Of a stretch of 64,000 nt of DNA, positions 32,982 through 42,312 are shown in pieces. The first letter of the stretch is position 1. Each line of letters starts with the position of its first letter. Location of the stretch: positions 1-64,000 of the forward strand of contig CALWLL010000013.1 of assembly GCA_944381555.1 (NCBI GenBank), in the 5' to 3' direction. Under the pieces are notes generated by a model. It did not search any database. It worked only from the letters and a program-made list of their open reading frames with translations, and was not told the DNA's origin. The position numbers and the translations under genes were made by a program. Origin of the DNA: an uncultured Agathobacter sp. GTDB taxonomy: Bacteria; Bacillota; Clostridia; Lachnospirales; Lachnospiraceae.

Positions 32982-33446
32982 GTGTCAAAAGCAAGTGACT
33001 ACGAAGCAAAGACAGAAAGCCTCATTCAGCCGATTTTAGCGCGGATGAATTTTGAACTGGTTGACATAGAATATGTCAAAGAAGGCAGTGTCTTTTATCT
33101 TCGGGCTTACATTGACAAAGAAGGCGGCATCACGGTAAATGACTGTGAAGCAGTTGCCAGAGAAATGAACATTTTGTTGGATGAGAAAGATTTTATTCCG
33201 GAATCCTACACATTTGAGGTGAGTTCCCCTGGACTTGGACGTCCGCTGAAAAAAGAAAAGGACTATGTCCGTAATATGGGTAAGGAAGTAGAGATTCGCA
33301 CCTATCGTGCAATAAACAGAAACAAAGAATTTTACGGATTACTTACTGCATATGACAAAGATAGTGTAACAATTGATGCAGAGGGAGAAGAGATTCGTTT
33401 TGAACGAGCTGACATCGCATTGATCCGTCAGGCGGTACATTTTTAG
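32982..33446 (+). CDS. rimP: Ribosome maturation factor RimP
   Basis: Assists 30S maturation. 154 residues with the N-terminal alpha/beta domain (FELVDIEYVKEGS) and the SPGLGRPL segment leading into an SH3-like C-terminal domain. The GTG at 32982 is chosen because AGAGAGG lies ten bases upstream; a GTG nine bases earlier is too close to that site. First gene of the rimP-nusA-ylxR-ylxQ-infB-rbfA-truB-ribF cluster. Confidence 0.93.
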   Translation: MSKASDYEAKTESLIQPILARMNFELVDIEYVKEGSVFYLRAYIDKEGGITVNDCEAVAREMNILLDEKDFIPESYTFEVSSPGLGRPLKKEKDYVRNMGKEVEIRTYRAINRNKEFYGLLTAYDKDSVTIDAEGEEIRFERADIALIRQAVHF

Positions 33447-33487
33447 ATTTTAGCGTAAGGTAACAGAATATAGGAGGATAAAATAAA

Positions 33488-34645
33488 ATGAATAATGAGT
33501 TATTAGAAGCGTTAAATATATTAGAGCAGGAGAAAAATATCAGCAAAGAAACATTGCTTGAAGCCATTGAAAACTCTCTTGTAACAGCATGTAAAAACCA
33601 CTTTGGCAAATCGGACAATGTAAAGGTTGTCATTGATCCGGACACATGTGAATTCCGTTGTTATCAGGAAAAGAAAGTTGTAGAAGAAGTAACGGATCTT
33701 GTGGAAGAAATTTCTCTTGTAAATGCGCAGATGATTGACCCAAAATATGAAGTAGGCGATGTCGTACAGATTGAAGTAAAATCAAAAGAATTTGGACGTA
33801 TTGCAACACAGAATGCAAAGAACGTTATTTTACAGAAAATTCGTGAAGAAGAAAGAAAAGTAATCTTCGATGAATACAACAGCAAAGAAAAAGATGTTGT
33901 AACTGGTGTCGTACAGCGTTATATTGGTAAAAATGTAAGTATTAACCTTGGTAAAGCAGACGCACTCCTGACAGAAAGCGAGCAGATTAAGGGTGAAACA
34001 TTTATGCCGACAGAACGTATCAAAGTATACATTCTTGAAGTTAAAGCAACTTCAAAAGGGCCAAAGATTCTTGTTTCAAGAACACATCCGGAACTTGTTA
34101 AGAGATTATTCGAGTCCGAAGTTACGGAGGTTAAGGATGGCATTGTAGAAATAAAATCCATTTCCCGTGAAGCAGGGAGCAGAACGAAGATTGCAGTCTG
34201 GTCTAATGATCCGGACGTGGACCCGGTTGGCGCATGTGTTGGTTTGAACGGTGCGCGTGTCAATGCAATCGTTAATGAACTTCGCGGAGAAAAGATAGAT
34301 ATTGTAACATGGGATGAAAATCCTGCCATTTTGATTCAGAATGCATTAAGTCCTGCCAAAGTTATCTCTGTTATCGCAGATGGTGATGAAAAGACAGCTA
34401 AAGTAGTAGTTCCGGATTATCAGTTATCGCTTGCGATTGGCAAAGAGGGACAGAATGCCCGCCTTGCAGCCCGCTTAACAGGATTTAAGATTGATATTAA
34501 GAGTGAAACCCAGGCGCGTGAAGCAGGCGATTTCTTAGATTATGAAAACGACTACTTAGACGATGAATACTATGATGAAGAATATTACGAAGACGGGTAT
34601 GAGGAAGGCTACGAAGCAGGTTACGAGGAAGGAATCGAGGAATAA
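33488..34645 (+). CDS. nusA: Transcription termination/antitermination factor NusA
   Basis: Binds RNA polymerase and modulates pausing, termination and antitermination. 385 residues: an N-terminal polymerase-binding domain (1-125), an S1 domain (about 135-200) and two KH domains (about 205-345; GACVGLNGARVNAI and AIGKEGQNARLAARL). It ends in a very acidic, Tyr- and Glu-rich tail (last 35 residues), a common but variable feature of Firmicutes NusA. AGGAGG precedes the ATG. Its stop overlaps the ylxR start by one base. Confidence 0.97.
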   Translation: MNNELLEALNILEQEKNISKETLLEAIENSLVTACKNHFGKSDNVKVVIDPDTCEFRCYQEKKVVEEVTDLVEEISLVNAQMIDPKYEVGDVVQIEVKSKEFGRIATQNAKNVILQKIREEERKVIFDEYNSKEKDVVTGVVQRYIGKNVSINLGKADALLTESEQIKGETFMPTERIKVYILEVKATSKGPKILVSRTHPELVKRLFESEVTEVKDGIVEIKSISREAGSRTKIAVWSNDPDVDPVGACVGLNGARVNAIVNELRGEKIDIVTWDENPAILIQNALSPAKVISVIADGDEKTAKVVVPDYQLSLAIGKEGQNARLAARLTGFKIDIKSETQAREAGDFLDYENDYLDDEYYDEEYYEDGYEEGYEAGYEEGIEE

Positions 34646-34917
34646 TGGTTATGAAAAAAGTTCCGATGCGTCAATGCGTTGGCTGTGCAGAAATGAAATC
34701 AAAAAAAGATTTACTGCGTGTGATTAGAACGCCGGAAGAAGAAATTGTTCTTGATGCAACAGGCCGTAAAAATGGACGTGGTGCTTATATCTGCGCTAAC
34801 ATGGAATGCTTGAAGGCTGCACGAAAGCGCAAAGGGCTGGAGCGTTCCTTAAAAGTTGCAATATCGGATGATGTTTATGAGTCTTTAGAACAGGAGATGA
34901 GCAAGGTTGCGAAATAG
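34645..34917 (+). CDS. ylxR: YlxR/RnpM family RNA-binding protein
   Basis: 90-residue basic protein of the YlxR (DUF448) family, described as an RNase P modulator (RnpM) in Bacillus. The diagnostic RQCVGC motif (about 8-13), GRKNGRGAYIC and the KRKGLERSL segment are present. The ATG overlaps the nusA stop, giving translational coupling. Always found between nusA and the L7Ae-like gene in this cluster. Confidence 0.93.
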   Translation: MVMKKVPMRQCVGCAEMKSKKDLLRVIRTPEEEIVLDATGRKNGRGAYICANMECLKAARKRKGLERSLKVAISDDVYESLEQEMSKVAK

Positions 34918-35221
34918 AGTGTTTCAGATGCTTGGAATAGCGGCAAAATCCGGAAATGTTGTAAGCGGTGAATTTTCTACTGAAAAAGCGGTAAAAACAG
35001 GTCATGCATATTTGGTAATTGTTTCTGAGGAAGCATCTTTTAATACAAAAAAGATGTTTACCAATATGACAGATTTTTATGGGGTTCCAATGTATGCATT
35101 TGGAACAAAAGAAGAGTTAGGCAGATGTATCGGCAAAGAGTTTCGGGCATCTTTGGCAGTTACAGATGAAAATCTGGCAAATGCGGTGGAAGCCAAGCTT
35201 AAATTATGCAAAACTGAATAA
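34907..35221 (+). CDS. ylxQ: L7Ae-family ribosomal protein YlxQ
   Basis: 104-residue L7Ae/L30e-fold RNA-binding protein that recognises kink-turns; its exact role is unsettled. The pattern [15 protein letters not shown] is diagnostic. The start is TTG at 34907, with GGAG about ten bases upstream, overlapping the end of ylxR by 11 bases. The stop overlaps an ATG at 35221 next to the infB ribosome site. Confidence 0.88.
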   Translation: MRNRVFQMLGIAAKSGNVVSGEFSTEKAVKTGHAYLVIVSEEASFNTKKMFTNMTDFYGVPMYAFGTKEELGRCIGKEFRASLAVTDENLANAVEAKLKLCKTE

Positions 35222-35238
35222 TGGAGGAAAACAAATAT

Positions 35239-38139
35239 ATGGCAAAAATGAGAGTCCATGAACTTGCAAGAGAGTTAGATATAGAATCAAAAAGCATTGT
35301 AGAGTTCTTAAAAGGAACGGAATACGAAGTAAAGACGGCACAGAGCGGTATCGAGGAGAACGCTCAGGATATGGTGCGCAATAAATTCGCAAAGAAGACA
35401 GTACAGGCAGCAAAGCCGGAAACTGCACCGAAGGAAGATAAAACGCCAAAAACAGAAACAGCAGCAAAAGGAGAAAGAATAGCTGCGGAAGGGGAAGTAA
35501 AAGAACGTCCTAAGAAAAAGTCAAGCATTACGGCAGTGTTTAATGCACAGTACAGTAAACAGCAGAGGCGTCCAAATCCAAACGGACAAAGACGTGAAGG
35601 TGCTCCAAACCGTGAAGGCACCCAAGGTGCGCAAAGACGTGAGGGAACCCGTCCGGCACAAGGTGTAAAAGGAACACAGGGCAGTCATGGAGTACAGAGA
35701 GTTTCAGGACGTGATGGACATGGTATGCAGTCGGCACCAAAGCAGGAAACACATACGATTATTCGTCCGCGTCCGATTGGAGAACGTGCAATGCGCCCAA
35801 TCAGCGAAAGAACCCCTTCACCAACAGCCGACCTTGTAATGACGAGTACATCGGCTGCTGAAGAAAAAGCAAAACCACAGAGCGAACAGCGTCAGGAACG
35901 TCAGGAAAGAAATGAGCGTCCGCAGCAGCCACGTCAGGAGAAGAGCGAGCGTCAGGAACGAAACAACCGCTCGCCGCGTCCGGAAAGAATGGATAAATCA
36001 GACAGATCGGAAAGACCGGAGCGTGGAGAACGTCCGCAGGGAGACAGAAATAATTTCCGTCAGGATAACCGCCAGCCTCGTCAGGAAAAAGGCGATAAAT
36101 TCGATAAGGGCGATAAAAACAATTTCCGTAACAGCGATAGAAATGGCGGAAAAGGCCGTTTTGACCGTGAAATGGATAAATTCAATAAAGAAGCTGCTCC
36201 GGCAGAAGAAATTCGCGGCAAAGAGAGCCGTGAACGCGGAAATAGCGACCGCCGCAGCAACAGACATCAGGATCATGATAAGTTAGGAAGCAAACGTCAG
36301 GAAAACTATGTAAATCTTGAAAAACATGGCGGCAAGAAGAAACCGCAGCAGCAGCCGCAGAAACCAAAGGAAGATGAAGATACCATCAAGACATTAACGC
36401 TTCCGGCAAAACTTACCATCAAGGATTTTGCAGACAGAATGAAAGTTCAGCCTTCTGTTATTATTAAAAATCTATTCATGAAAGGAACAATGGTAACGGT
36501 AAACCATGAAGTAGATTTCGATACAGCTTCTGAAATTGCGTTAGAGTTTAACTATATCTGTGAAGAAGAAGAAAAAGTTGACGTGATTGCAGAACTGTTA
36601 AAGGAAGAGGAAGAAAACGAAGCAGACATGGTTGCACGTCCTCCGGTTGTCTGCGTAATGGGTCATGTTGATCATGGTAAAACATCACTCCTTGATGCAA
36701 TTCGTTCCACAAAGGTAACGGCAAGGGAAGCCGGTGGTATTACACAGCACATTGGCGCATCAGTTGTATCTATCAACAACCAGAATATTACATTCTTAGA
36801 TACGCCGGGTCATGAAGCGTTTACAGCAATGCGTATGCGCGGCGCAAATTCAACAGACATTGCTATCTTAGTTGTAGCGGCAGATGATGGCGTAATGCCT
36901 CAGACGGTAGAAGCAATCAATCATGCAAAGGCTGCGGGGGTTGAAATTATCGTTGCGATTAACAAGATTGATAAGCCAACTGCAAATATAGACCGCGTAA
37001 AACAGGAGCTTTCTGAATATCAGCTGATTCCGGAAGATTGGGGCGGCAGCACTGTATTTTGTCCGGTTTCTGCGCATACGAAGGAAGGTATTGATAATCT
37101 TCTGGAAATGATTCTTTTGACAGCAGAAGTGCTTGAGTTAAAGGCAAATCCAAAGCGTCAGGCACGCGGACTTGTTATAGAAGCACAGCTTGATAAAGGA
37201 CGTGGTGCGGTTGCAACTGTTCTTGTACAAAAAGGTACGCTTCATGTAGGTGATCCAATCGCCTGCGGAAGCAGCTATGGCAAGGTTCGTGCCATGATTG
37301 ATGATAACGGACGCAGAGTAAAAGAAGCAGGACCATCTACACCGGTAGAAATTTTAGGTCTTAACAGTGTTCCGACGGCTGGTGAAACATTTGTAAGCAC
37401 CAGTTCAGAAAAAGAAGCAAAGACATTTGCAGAAACTTATATTGCAGAAGAAAAGAACAGGCTTCTGGAGGAAACAAAAGCAAGAATGTCACTGGATGAC
37501 TTATTCTCACAGATTCAGTCCGGCAATATGAAAGAATTGAACCTGATTGTAAAAGCAGATGTCCAGGGTTCTGTAGAAGCAGTAAAACAGAGCCTTGTAA
37601 AGCTTTCAAATGAAGAAGTTGTAGTTAAGGTTATTCATGGCGGTGTTGGCGCAATCAACGAATCTGACGTAACCCTTGCAACCGCATCAAATGCAATTAT
37701 CATTGGATTTAACATCCGTATTGACCCACTGGCAAAAGCTACAGCGGAAAGGGAAGGTGTTGACGTAAGACTTTACAAAGTAATTTATCAGGCAATTGAG
37801 GACGTTGAAGCGGCCATGAAGGGTATGCTTGACCCAATATTTGAAGAAAAAGTACTCGGTCATGCAGAAGTCCGCCAAATCTTTAAGGCTTCCGGTGTTG
37901 GTAACATCGCAGGTTCTTATGTCCTTGACGGTACCCTCGAACGAGGATGTAAAGTCCGCATTACCCGTGAAGGTTCCCTTATTTTTGAAGGTGACCTTGC
38001 ATCACTTAAGAGATTTAAGGATGACGTAAAAGAAGTTAGGACAGGATATGAATGTGGTCTTGTATTTGACGGATTTAATGACATTCAGGAATTTGATATT
38101 GTAGAGGCTTATAAGATGGTAGAGGTTCCTCGTAAGTAG
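35239..38139 (+). CDS. infB: Translation initiation factor IF-2
   Basis: GTPase that delivers initiator tRNA to the 30S subunit. 966 residues, long because of a charged linker (about 60-385) rich in Arg, Glu, Gln and Asn with repeats such as RQERQER and [10 protein letters not shown]. An IF2_N module ([23 protein letters not shown]-like, from residue 3) precedes it. The G domain starts at G475 (GHVDHGKTS), with DTPGHEAF and NKIDKP motifs. Start 35239 is chosen because GGAGG (35223-35227) lies 11 bases upstream; the ATG at 35221 contains that site. Confidence 0.96.
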   Translation: MAKMRVHELARELDIESKSIVEFLKGTEYEVKTAQSGIEENAQDMVRNKFAKKTVQAAKPETAPKEDKTPKTETAAKGERIAAEGEVKERPKKKSSITAVFNAQYSKQQRRPNPNGQRREGAPNREGTQGAQRREGTRPAQGVKGTQGSHGVQRVSGRDGHGMQSAPKQETHTIIRPRPIGERAMRPISERTPSPTADLVMTSTSAAEEKAKPQSEQRQERQERNERPQQPRQEKSERQERNNRSPRPERMDKSDRSERPERGERPQGDRNNFRQDNRQPRQEKGDKFDKGDKNNFRNSDRNGGKGRFDREMDKFNKEAAPAEEIRGKESRERGNSDRRSNRHQDHDKLGSKRQENYVNLEKHGGKKKPQQQPQKPKEDEDTIKTLTLPAKLTIKDFADRMKVQPSVIIKNLFMKGTMVTVNHEVDFDTASEIALEFNYICEEEEKVDVIAELLKEEEENEADMVARPPVVCVMGHVDHGKTSLLDAIRSTKVTAREAGGITQHIGASVVSINNQNITFLDTPGHEAFTAMRMRGANSTDIAILVVAADDGVMPQTVEAINHAKAAGVEIIVAINKIDKPTANIDRVKQELSEYQLIPEDWGGSTVFCPVSAHTKEGIDNLLEMILLTAEVLELKANPKRQARGLVIEAQLDKGRGAVATVLVQKGTLHVGDPIACGSSYGKVRAMIDDNGRRVKEAGPSTPVEILGLNSVPTAGETFVSTSSEKEAKTFAETYIAEEKNRLLEETKARMSLDDLFSQIQSGNMKELNLIVKADVQGSVEAVKQSLVKLSNEEVVVKVIHGGVGAINESDVTLATASNAIIIGFNIRIDPLAKATAEREGVDVRLYKVIYQAIEDVEAAMKGMLDPIFEEKVLGHAEVRQIFKASGVGNIAGSYVLDGTLERGCKVRITREGSLIFEGDLASLKRFKDDVKEVRTGYECGLVFDGFNDIQEFDIVEAYKMVEVPRK

Positions 38140-38166
38140 GCGCCCAAAACAGCAAAGAAAGGCTTG

Positions 38167-38266
38167 GTGTGAAAAATAGATTTTTCACACGGCAATTTGA
38201 GTCTGCGCGCTGCCCGGCCCAAATTGCGTATGCGCAAAAAGCAGCGCAGAAATGGATATTAAAATG
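38167..38266 (+). repeat. Structured intergenic repeat ending in the rbfA start (A3)
   Basis: Best-preserved copy. GTGTGAAAAA-TAGA-TTTTTCACAC (38167-38190) is a perfect 10-bp hairpin. GCAATTTG (38192-38199) is complementary to CAAATTGC (38220-38227), and CTGCGCGCTGC (38203-38213) nearly matches GCAGCGCAG (38241-38249). The last two pairings interleave, so they are either alternatives or a pseudoknot. The element ends AGAAATGGATATTAAAATG, the rbfA start. Confidence 0.75.
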
Positions 38267-38629
38267 AGAAAAAATAGTATCAAAAATATTCGTATTAACG
38301 AAGAGGTTATGAGAGAGCTTTCCAATATTATACGCGGGGAAATCAAAGACCCGCGTATAAATCCGATGACCAGCGTTATTGCGGTGGAGGTTGCTCCTGA
38401 TTTAAAAACAGCAAAAGCATATATCAGCGTACTCGGTGATGAAGAATCGCAGAAGGATACCATTGCAGGTTTGAAAAGTGCAGAAGGATTTATCCGTGTG
38501 AAGCTGGCGAAAGCTATTAATTTGCGTAATACACCGCAGATTACATTTGTACCAGACCAGTCTATTGAATATGGCATCGCTATGTCAAAGAAGATTGATG
38601 AAGTGATAAAAAAGGAAGATACGGAATAA
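38264..38629 (+). CDS. rbfA: Ribosome-binding factor A
   Basis: 121-residue KH-fold factor that matures the 30S subunit, especially the 5' end of 16S rRNA. Diagnostic segments are RINEEVMRELS and KDPRINPMTSVIAVEV. The ATG at 38264 is preferred over one 12 bases earlier because the same AGAAATGG-n-ATTA-n-ATG arrangement marks the start regions of niaR and ktrA. It is unusual that rbfA runs directly into truB without the DHH-family nrnA gene often found between them. Confidence 0.94.
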   Translation: MRKNSIKNIRINEEVMRELSNIIRGEIKDPRINPMTSVIAVEVAPDLKTAKAYISVLGDEESQKDTIAGLKSAEGFIRVKLAKAINLRNTPQITFVPDQSIEYGIAMSKKIDEVIKKEDTE

Positions 38630-38631
38630 TT

Positions 38632-39534
38632 ATGGTTAACGGAATCATAAATGTATACAAGGAAAAGGGATTTACCTCCTTTGATGTTGTTGCAAAAATG
38701 AGAGGGATTTTTCACCAAAAGAAGATAGGGCATACAGGTACGCTCGACCCGGACGCAGAGGGCGTGTTACCTGTATGTTTAGGGAAAGCAACCAAAGTCT
38801 GCGGGCTTTTAACAGATAAGGACAAGGAATACAAAGCGGTACTTCTTCTTGGTTTTGAAACAGACACGCAGGACATATCAGGGGAAATTTTAAATCAAAA
38901 ACAGGTAAATCTAACAGAAGAAGAGGTAAGACAGGCAATTCTTTCTTTTGTTGGTTCTTATGAACAGATACCTCCTATGTATTCTGCTTTGAAGGTAAAT
39001 GGTCAGAAATTATGTGACCTTGCGCGTAAAGGGCTTACAGTTGAGCGTAAGGCAAGACAGGTAACCATTTACCAGATAGAAATTACAGATATTAACCTTC
39101 CTGAAGTGGAGATGATAGTATCATGCTCGAAAGGAACTTATATTCGTACGCTTTGTGATGACATTGGGAAAAAGTTAGGCTGTTATGGCTGTATGAAATC
39201 ACTGCTTCGGACCAGAGCAGGCAGGTTTGTAGTGGGAAATTCGTACAAACTCTCCGAATTGCAGGAATTAGCGAAACTGCCGCAGAAGGAATGGATTTTT
39301 TTGGAGTCTGTTGACAGTGTTTTTGAAACATATGATTCAGTGCAAACGAAAGAAGAGGCAGAGAAACTTGTGATAAACGGAAATTGTATTCCATCCGCTA
39401 TGCTGTATGATTTTTCAGAAGAAAAGCAGCAGGAATTTATCAGATTATATGACTATAATAAAAAATTTATCGGTATTTATACATATCTGGAGGATAGTGA
39501 TGAATATAAACCGGTAAAATTGTTTATGGATTAA
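38632..39534 (+). CDS. truB: tRNA pseudouridine-55 synthase
   Basis: Makes pseudouridine 55 in the T-loop of tRNAs. 300 residues. The catalytic Asp is D39 in GHTGTLDPDAEG; KVNGQKL and SCSKGTYIRTLCDD are further family blocks. It begins two bases after the rbfA stop and ends three bases before ribF, indicating tight translational coupling. Confidence 0.97.
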   Translation: MVNGIINVYKEKGFTSFDVVAKMRGIFHQKKIGHTGTLDPDAEGVLPVCLGKATKVCGLLTDKDKEYKAVLLLGFETDTQDISGEILNQKQVNLTEEEVRQAILSFVGSYEQIPPMYSALKVNGQKLCDLARKGLTVERKARQVTIYQIEITDINLPEVEMIVSCSKGTYIRTLCDDIGKKLGCYGCMKSLLRTRAGRFVVGNSYKLSELQELAKLPQKEWIFLESVDSVFETYDSVQTKEEAEKLVINGNCIPSAMLYDFSEEKQQEFIRLYDYNKKFIGIYTYLEDSDEYKPVKLFMD

Positions 39535-39537
39535 AAT

Positions 39538-40464
39538 ATGAAATATATCAAACAAACATTAGATTTTCAAATAAAAGAACCTACGGCGGTTACCTTGGGA
39601 AAATTCGATGGTTTACATAGAGGCCATGAGAAGCTTATGAAAGCTCTGATGGAATACAGCAGACAGCACGAGCTTGCAGCCGTTGCGTTTACCTTTGACA
39701 TTCCGCCCCGCAACAGATTAGAAGATATTACATCAAAGGTTCTTACTACGAATGAAGAAAAAGAATATATATTCAACACAACGGGGATTGATTATCTGAT
39801 TGAATGTCCGTTTACGACAGAAGTGATGTCTATGGAGCCAAAGGATTTTATAGCATGGATGGTAAAATCCTTAAATATGAAATGCGTGGTAGTCGGAGAG
39901 GACTTTCATTTCGGACATAGGCGGGCAGGCGATTATCATACTTTAATGCAGTGCGAGGCAGAATTTGGCTATCAGACAATTGTTGTAGATAAGATAAAAG
40001 ATAACAACAGAGATATCAGCAGCACTTATGTAAGAGAAGAGATTACCGCAGGGAATCTGCAAAAAGCAAATGAACTGTTGGGATATCACTATTTTATTAA
40101 AAGCGATGTTGTACATGGAAAGAAATTTGGAAGAACCATAGGAATTCCGACTATAAATATGGTGCTTCCCTCCCATAAACTTCTGCCGCCGAAGGGCGTA
40201 TATGTGACGGAGGTCATTGCTGATGATAAAAAGTATATCGGTGTAACCAATGTGGGCTGTAAGCCAACAGTTTCTGATTCTGATATGATTGGAGTCGAAA
40301 CTTATATCATAAATTTTAATCAGACCGTTTATGGTGACAGTATTCTGGTTTCCTTCCTCATGTATGTGCGGCCCGAAATAAAGTTTCATTCTGTGGATGA
40401 ATTAAAGACTCAAATGGAAGCGGATATTGATTTTGCTAAAAAATATTACAAAAATATTACATAA
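39538..40464 (+). CDS. ribF: Bifunctional riboflavin kinase/FAD synthetase
   Basis: Makes FMN and then FAD from riboflavin. 308 residues: an N-terminal nucleotidyltransferase (about 1-180; LGKFDGLHRGHEKL) and a C-terminal flavokinase (about 185-305; GKKFGRTIGIPTINM). Last gene of the rimP-to-ribF cluster; no hairpin terminator follows before the next promoter. Confidence 0.96.
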   Translation: MKYIKQTLDFQIKEPTAVTLGKFDGLHRGHEKLMKALMEYSRQHELAAVAFTFDIPPRNRLEDITSKVLTTNEEKEYIFNTTGIDYLIECPFTTEVMSMEPKDFIAWMVKSLNMKCVVVGEDFHFGHRRAGDYHTLMQCEAEFGYQTIVVDKIKDNNRDISSTYVREEITAGNLQKANELLGYHYFIKSDVVHGKKFGRTIGIPTINMVLPSHKLLPPKGVYVTEVIADDKKYIGVTNVGCKPTVSDSDMIGVETYIINFNQTVYGDSILVSFLMYVRPEIKFHSVDELKTQMEADIDFAKKYYKNIT

Positions 40465-40469
40465 TTGTG

Positions 40470-40498
40470 TTGACACTGTAAAAGAGTCTTGGTATACT
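40470..40498 (+). promoter_or_regulatory. Promoter of the NlpC/P60 gene
   Basis: TTGACA (40470-40475), 17-base spacer, TATACT (40493-40498), just after the ribF stop. Confidence 0.75.
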
Positions 40499-40536
40499 TT
40501 TTAAGATGTTAAGTTTACACAGTTATGGAGGGTTAT

Positions 40537-41697
40537 ATGAACTTTAATAATATAAATAGAGAAATTATTGCAGGAGTAACAACAGCATTGACAGCCTGTG
40601 TTCTGATTACAAGTATTTCGTGGGACTTTTCGGACCAGACAGCAGAAGATGTAAAAACAGAGATTGTTAGTTTTCAGTCATCTGCCGGAGCAAGTGCTGC
40701 TATCACTGATGCAGAAGACAATACAATAGCAGGCGCGTCAGAAGCGGTATCCGGTGATACGGTTGGTGTTGTGGATGTAGAGAATAATACCGTTGGACAA
40801 CCTTTAGAGGGGGAAACGAGTGAGAATACAGAAGAACCGGAGGTTGTATATGAAACTTTCGGTTATACGAATTTAGGTTTGGCAGACGTAGAGGGCAATC
40901 TGAATGTCCGTAAGAAAGCCAGCACCGGCAGCTCTGTTGTCGGTAAACTTACTAAGTATGCCGCATGTGAGATTTTAGGCGAAGAAGACGGCTGGTATAA
41001 GATTGAGTCTGGCAATGTAGAAGGGTATGTAAGCGCTGATTACATCATTACCGGTGAGGAAGCCCTTATTATTGCCCAGACAGAAGCAAGGCTGATGGCT
41101 ACCGTTACCACAAATTCACTTCGGGTGCGTAAGGAGCCGTCTACGGACGCAAAGAAACTTTCAAACGTGGCGAAGGGTGAAGAGTTAAATGTAATAGAAG
41201 TTCTTAATGGCTGGGTAAAAGTAGAGTTTGACGGTTATGAAGAAGCTTATGTTTCATCGGACTATGTTACTGTCGAGAAAAAACTGAAAACGGGCAATAC
41301 GCTGGACGAGCTAAGATATGGCGGTGAAATATCCGACGTTCGGATTGATCTTGTAAATTATGCATTGCAGTTCGTTGGTAACAGATATGTCTGGGGTGGA
41401 AACAGTCTTACAAACGGTGTTGACTGTTCCGGTTTTACCAAACAGGTTTACAAGAAATTCGGCATTACATTGCCGCGTACCTCATATACGCAGCCAAGTG
41501 CAGGAAAGAAGATTAAAGCGTCTGCTGCAAAGCCGGGAGATTTATTCTTTTATGGCGATAGTGACGGAATTAACCATGTGGCTATTTACATTGGTAATGG
41601 CAAGGTGGTGCATGCGGCGAACAAACGTGACGGCATTAAGATTTCCAATGCTTATTACCGTACCCCGATTTGCGTAGTCACATATTTTAATGACTAA
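40537..41697 (+). CDS. Secreted SH3b-NlpC/P60 peptidoglycan endopeptidase
   Basis: 386-residue exported wall hydrolase. A hydrophobic N-terminal segment (about 12-30) acts as signal or anchor, followed by an acidic spacer. Two bacterial SH3 domains follow (about 110-170, NLNVRKKASTGSSVVGKL; about 185-245, SLRVRKEPSTDAKKL). The C-terminal NlpC/P60 domain has catalytic C297 in DCSGF and the His in NHVAIYIG. The family cleaves stem peptides between D-Glu and the diamino acid. Start 40537 follows GGAGGG by a few bases. Confidence 0.92.
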   Translation: MNFNNINREIIAGVTTALTACVLITSISWDFSDQTAEDVKTEIVSFQSSAGASAAITDAEDNTIAGASEAVSGDTVGVVDVENNTVGQPLEGETSENTEEPEVVYETFGYTNLGLADVEGNLNVRKKASTGSSVVGKLTKYAACEILGEEDGWYKIESGNVEGYVSADYIITGEEALIIAQTEARLMATVTTNSLRVRKEPSTDAKKLSNVAKGEELNVIEVLNGWVKVEFDGYEEAYVSSDYVTVEKKLKTGNTLDELRYGGEISDVRIDLVNYALQFVGNRYVWGGNSLTNGVDCSGFTKQVYKKFGITLPRTSYTQPSAGKKIKASAAKPGDLFFYGDSDGINHVAIYIGNGKVVHAANKRDGIKISNAYYRTPICVVTYFND

Positions 41698-41729
41698 TTT
41701 ATCCTGCTGCATTTATCTGCAAAAAAGTA

Positions 41730-41858
41730 TTTACAACCGAAAGGTTGTATGATATAGTATCAAAGTGTGGTTAGCCCATGCTCGGTAGCCGGACACTCCG
41801 ACCGCTGCTGAGTATCCAGTCGAAAGGGCGTTATTATTAAGAAAAGGAGGATCAAAGC
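41730..41858 (+). promoter_or_regulatory. rpsO promoter and S15-type leader
   Basis: TTTACA (41730-41735), 17-base spacer, TATAGT (41753-41758). The leader of about 95 bases (GGTTAGCCCATGCTCGGTAG..., with a GTCGAAAGGGCG near its end) is structured and is the expected place for S15 autoregulation by mimicry of its 16S rRNA site. Assignment as an S15 leader is by position and base pattern only. Confidence 0.5.
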
Positions 41859-42125
41859 ATGATCGCAAAAGAAAAGAAACAGGCTATTATCGCTGAATAC
41901 GGCAGAACACCAAATGACACCGGATCACCGGAGGTACAGATTGCTATTCTTTCAGCAAGAATCTCTGAATTAACAGAGCACTTAAAAGCAAATCCAAAGG
42001 ATCATCACTCAAGAAGAGGTATGTTAAAGATGATCGGTCAGAGAAAAGGATTACTTTCTTACTTAAAGAATCTTGATATCGAAAGATATCGTTCATTAAT
42101 CGAACGTTTAGGATTAAGAAAATAG
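41859..42125 (+). CDS. rpsO: 30S ribosomal protein S15
   Basis: 88-residue primary 16S rRNA-binding protein. Diagnostic segments are [28 protein letters not shown] and the LGLRK end. AAGGAGG precedes the ATG. A strong terminator separates it from pnp, so the two genes, though adjacent as in many bacteria, are transcribed at least partly independently. Confidence 0.98.
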   Translation: MIAKEKKQAIIAEYGRTPNDTGSPEVQIAILSARISELTEHLKANPKDHHSRRGMLKMIGQRKGLLSYLKNLDIERYRSLIERLGLRK

Positions 42126-42136
42126 TTTTAGCAAAT

Positions 42137-42165
42137 AGGGCGGAGTATAGATTCCGCCCTTTTTT
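42137..42165 (+). terminator. rpsO terminator
   Basis: AGGGCGGA (42137-42144) pairs with TCCGCCCT (42153-42160), followed by six T. Confidence 0.88.
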
Positions 42166-42181
42166 GTAATGTAAGGATTTA

Positions 42182-42259
42182 AGCAGAAGACATACACCGA
42201 GACCACTGAAGAATCTATGGTATCCGTAGACTGTTCAGTTGTTTCGGATAACTTCTGCT
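42182..42259 (+). promoter_or_regulatory. Long hairpin in the pnp leader
   Basis: Four stacked stems form one nearly continuous 78-base hairpin: AGCAGAAG (42182-42189) with CTTCTGCT (42252-42259), CCGAGAC with GTTTCGG (42241-42247), ACTGAA with TTCAGT (42234-42239), and CTATGG with CCGTAG around TAT. There is no U-run. It is the sort of structure RNase III cuts in the E. coli pnp leader to permit autoregulation by PNPase. Confidence 0.7.
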
Positions 42260-42312
42260 GAATAATATAAAAGTGGACAAGTCCGCTTGGTAGAAGAAAA
42301 AGGAGAAAAAAT

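Noticed and set aside
35720-36370. Charged repetitive stretch in infB as a foreign insertion
   Set aside because: A long, variable, Arg/Glu/Gln-rich linker is normal for IF-2 of Clostridia, and the frame continues intact into the G domain.
41730-41858. Riboswitch candidate before rpsO
   Set aside because: No motif of a metabolite riboswitch; a ribosomal-protein leader is the simpler reading.
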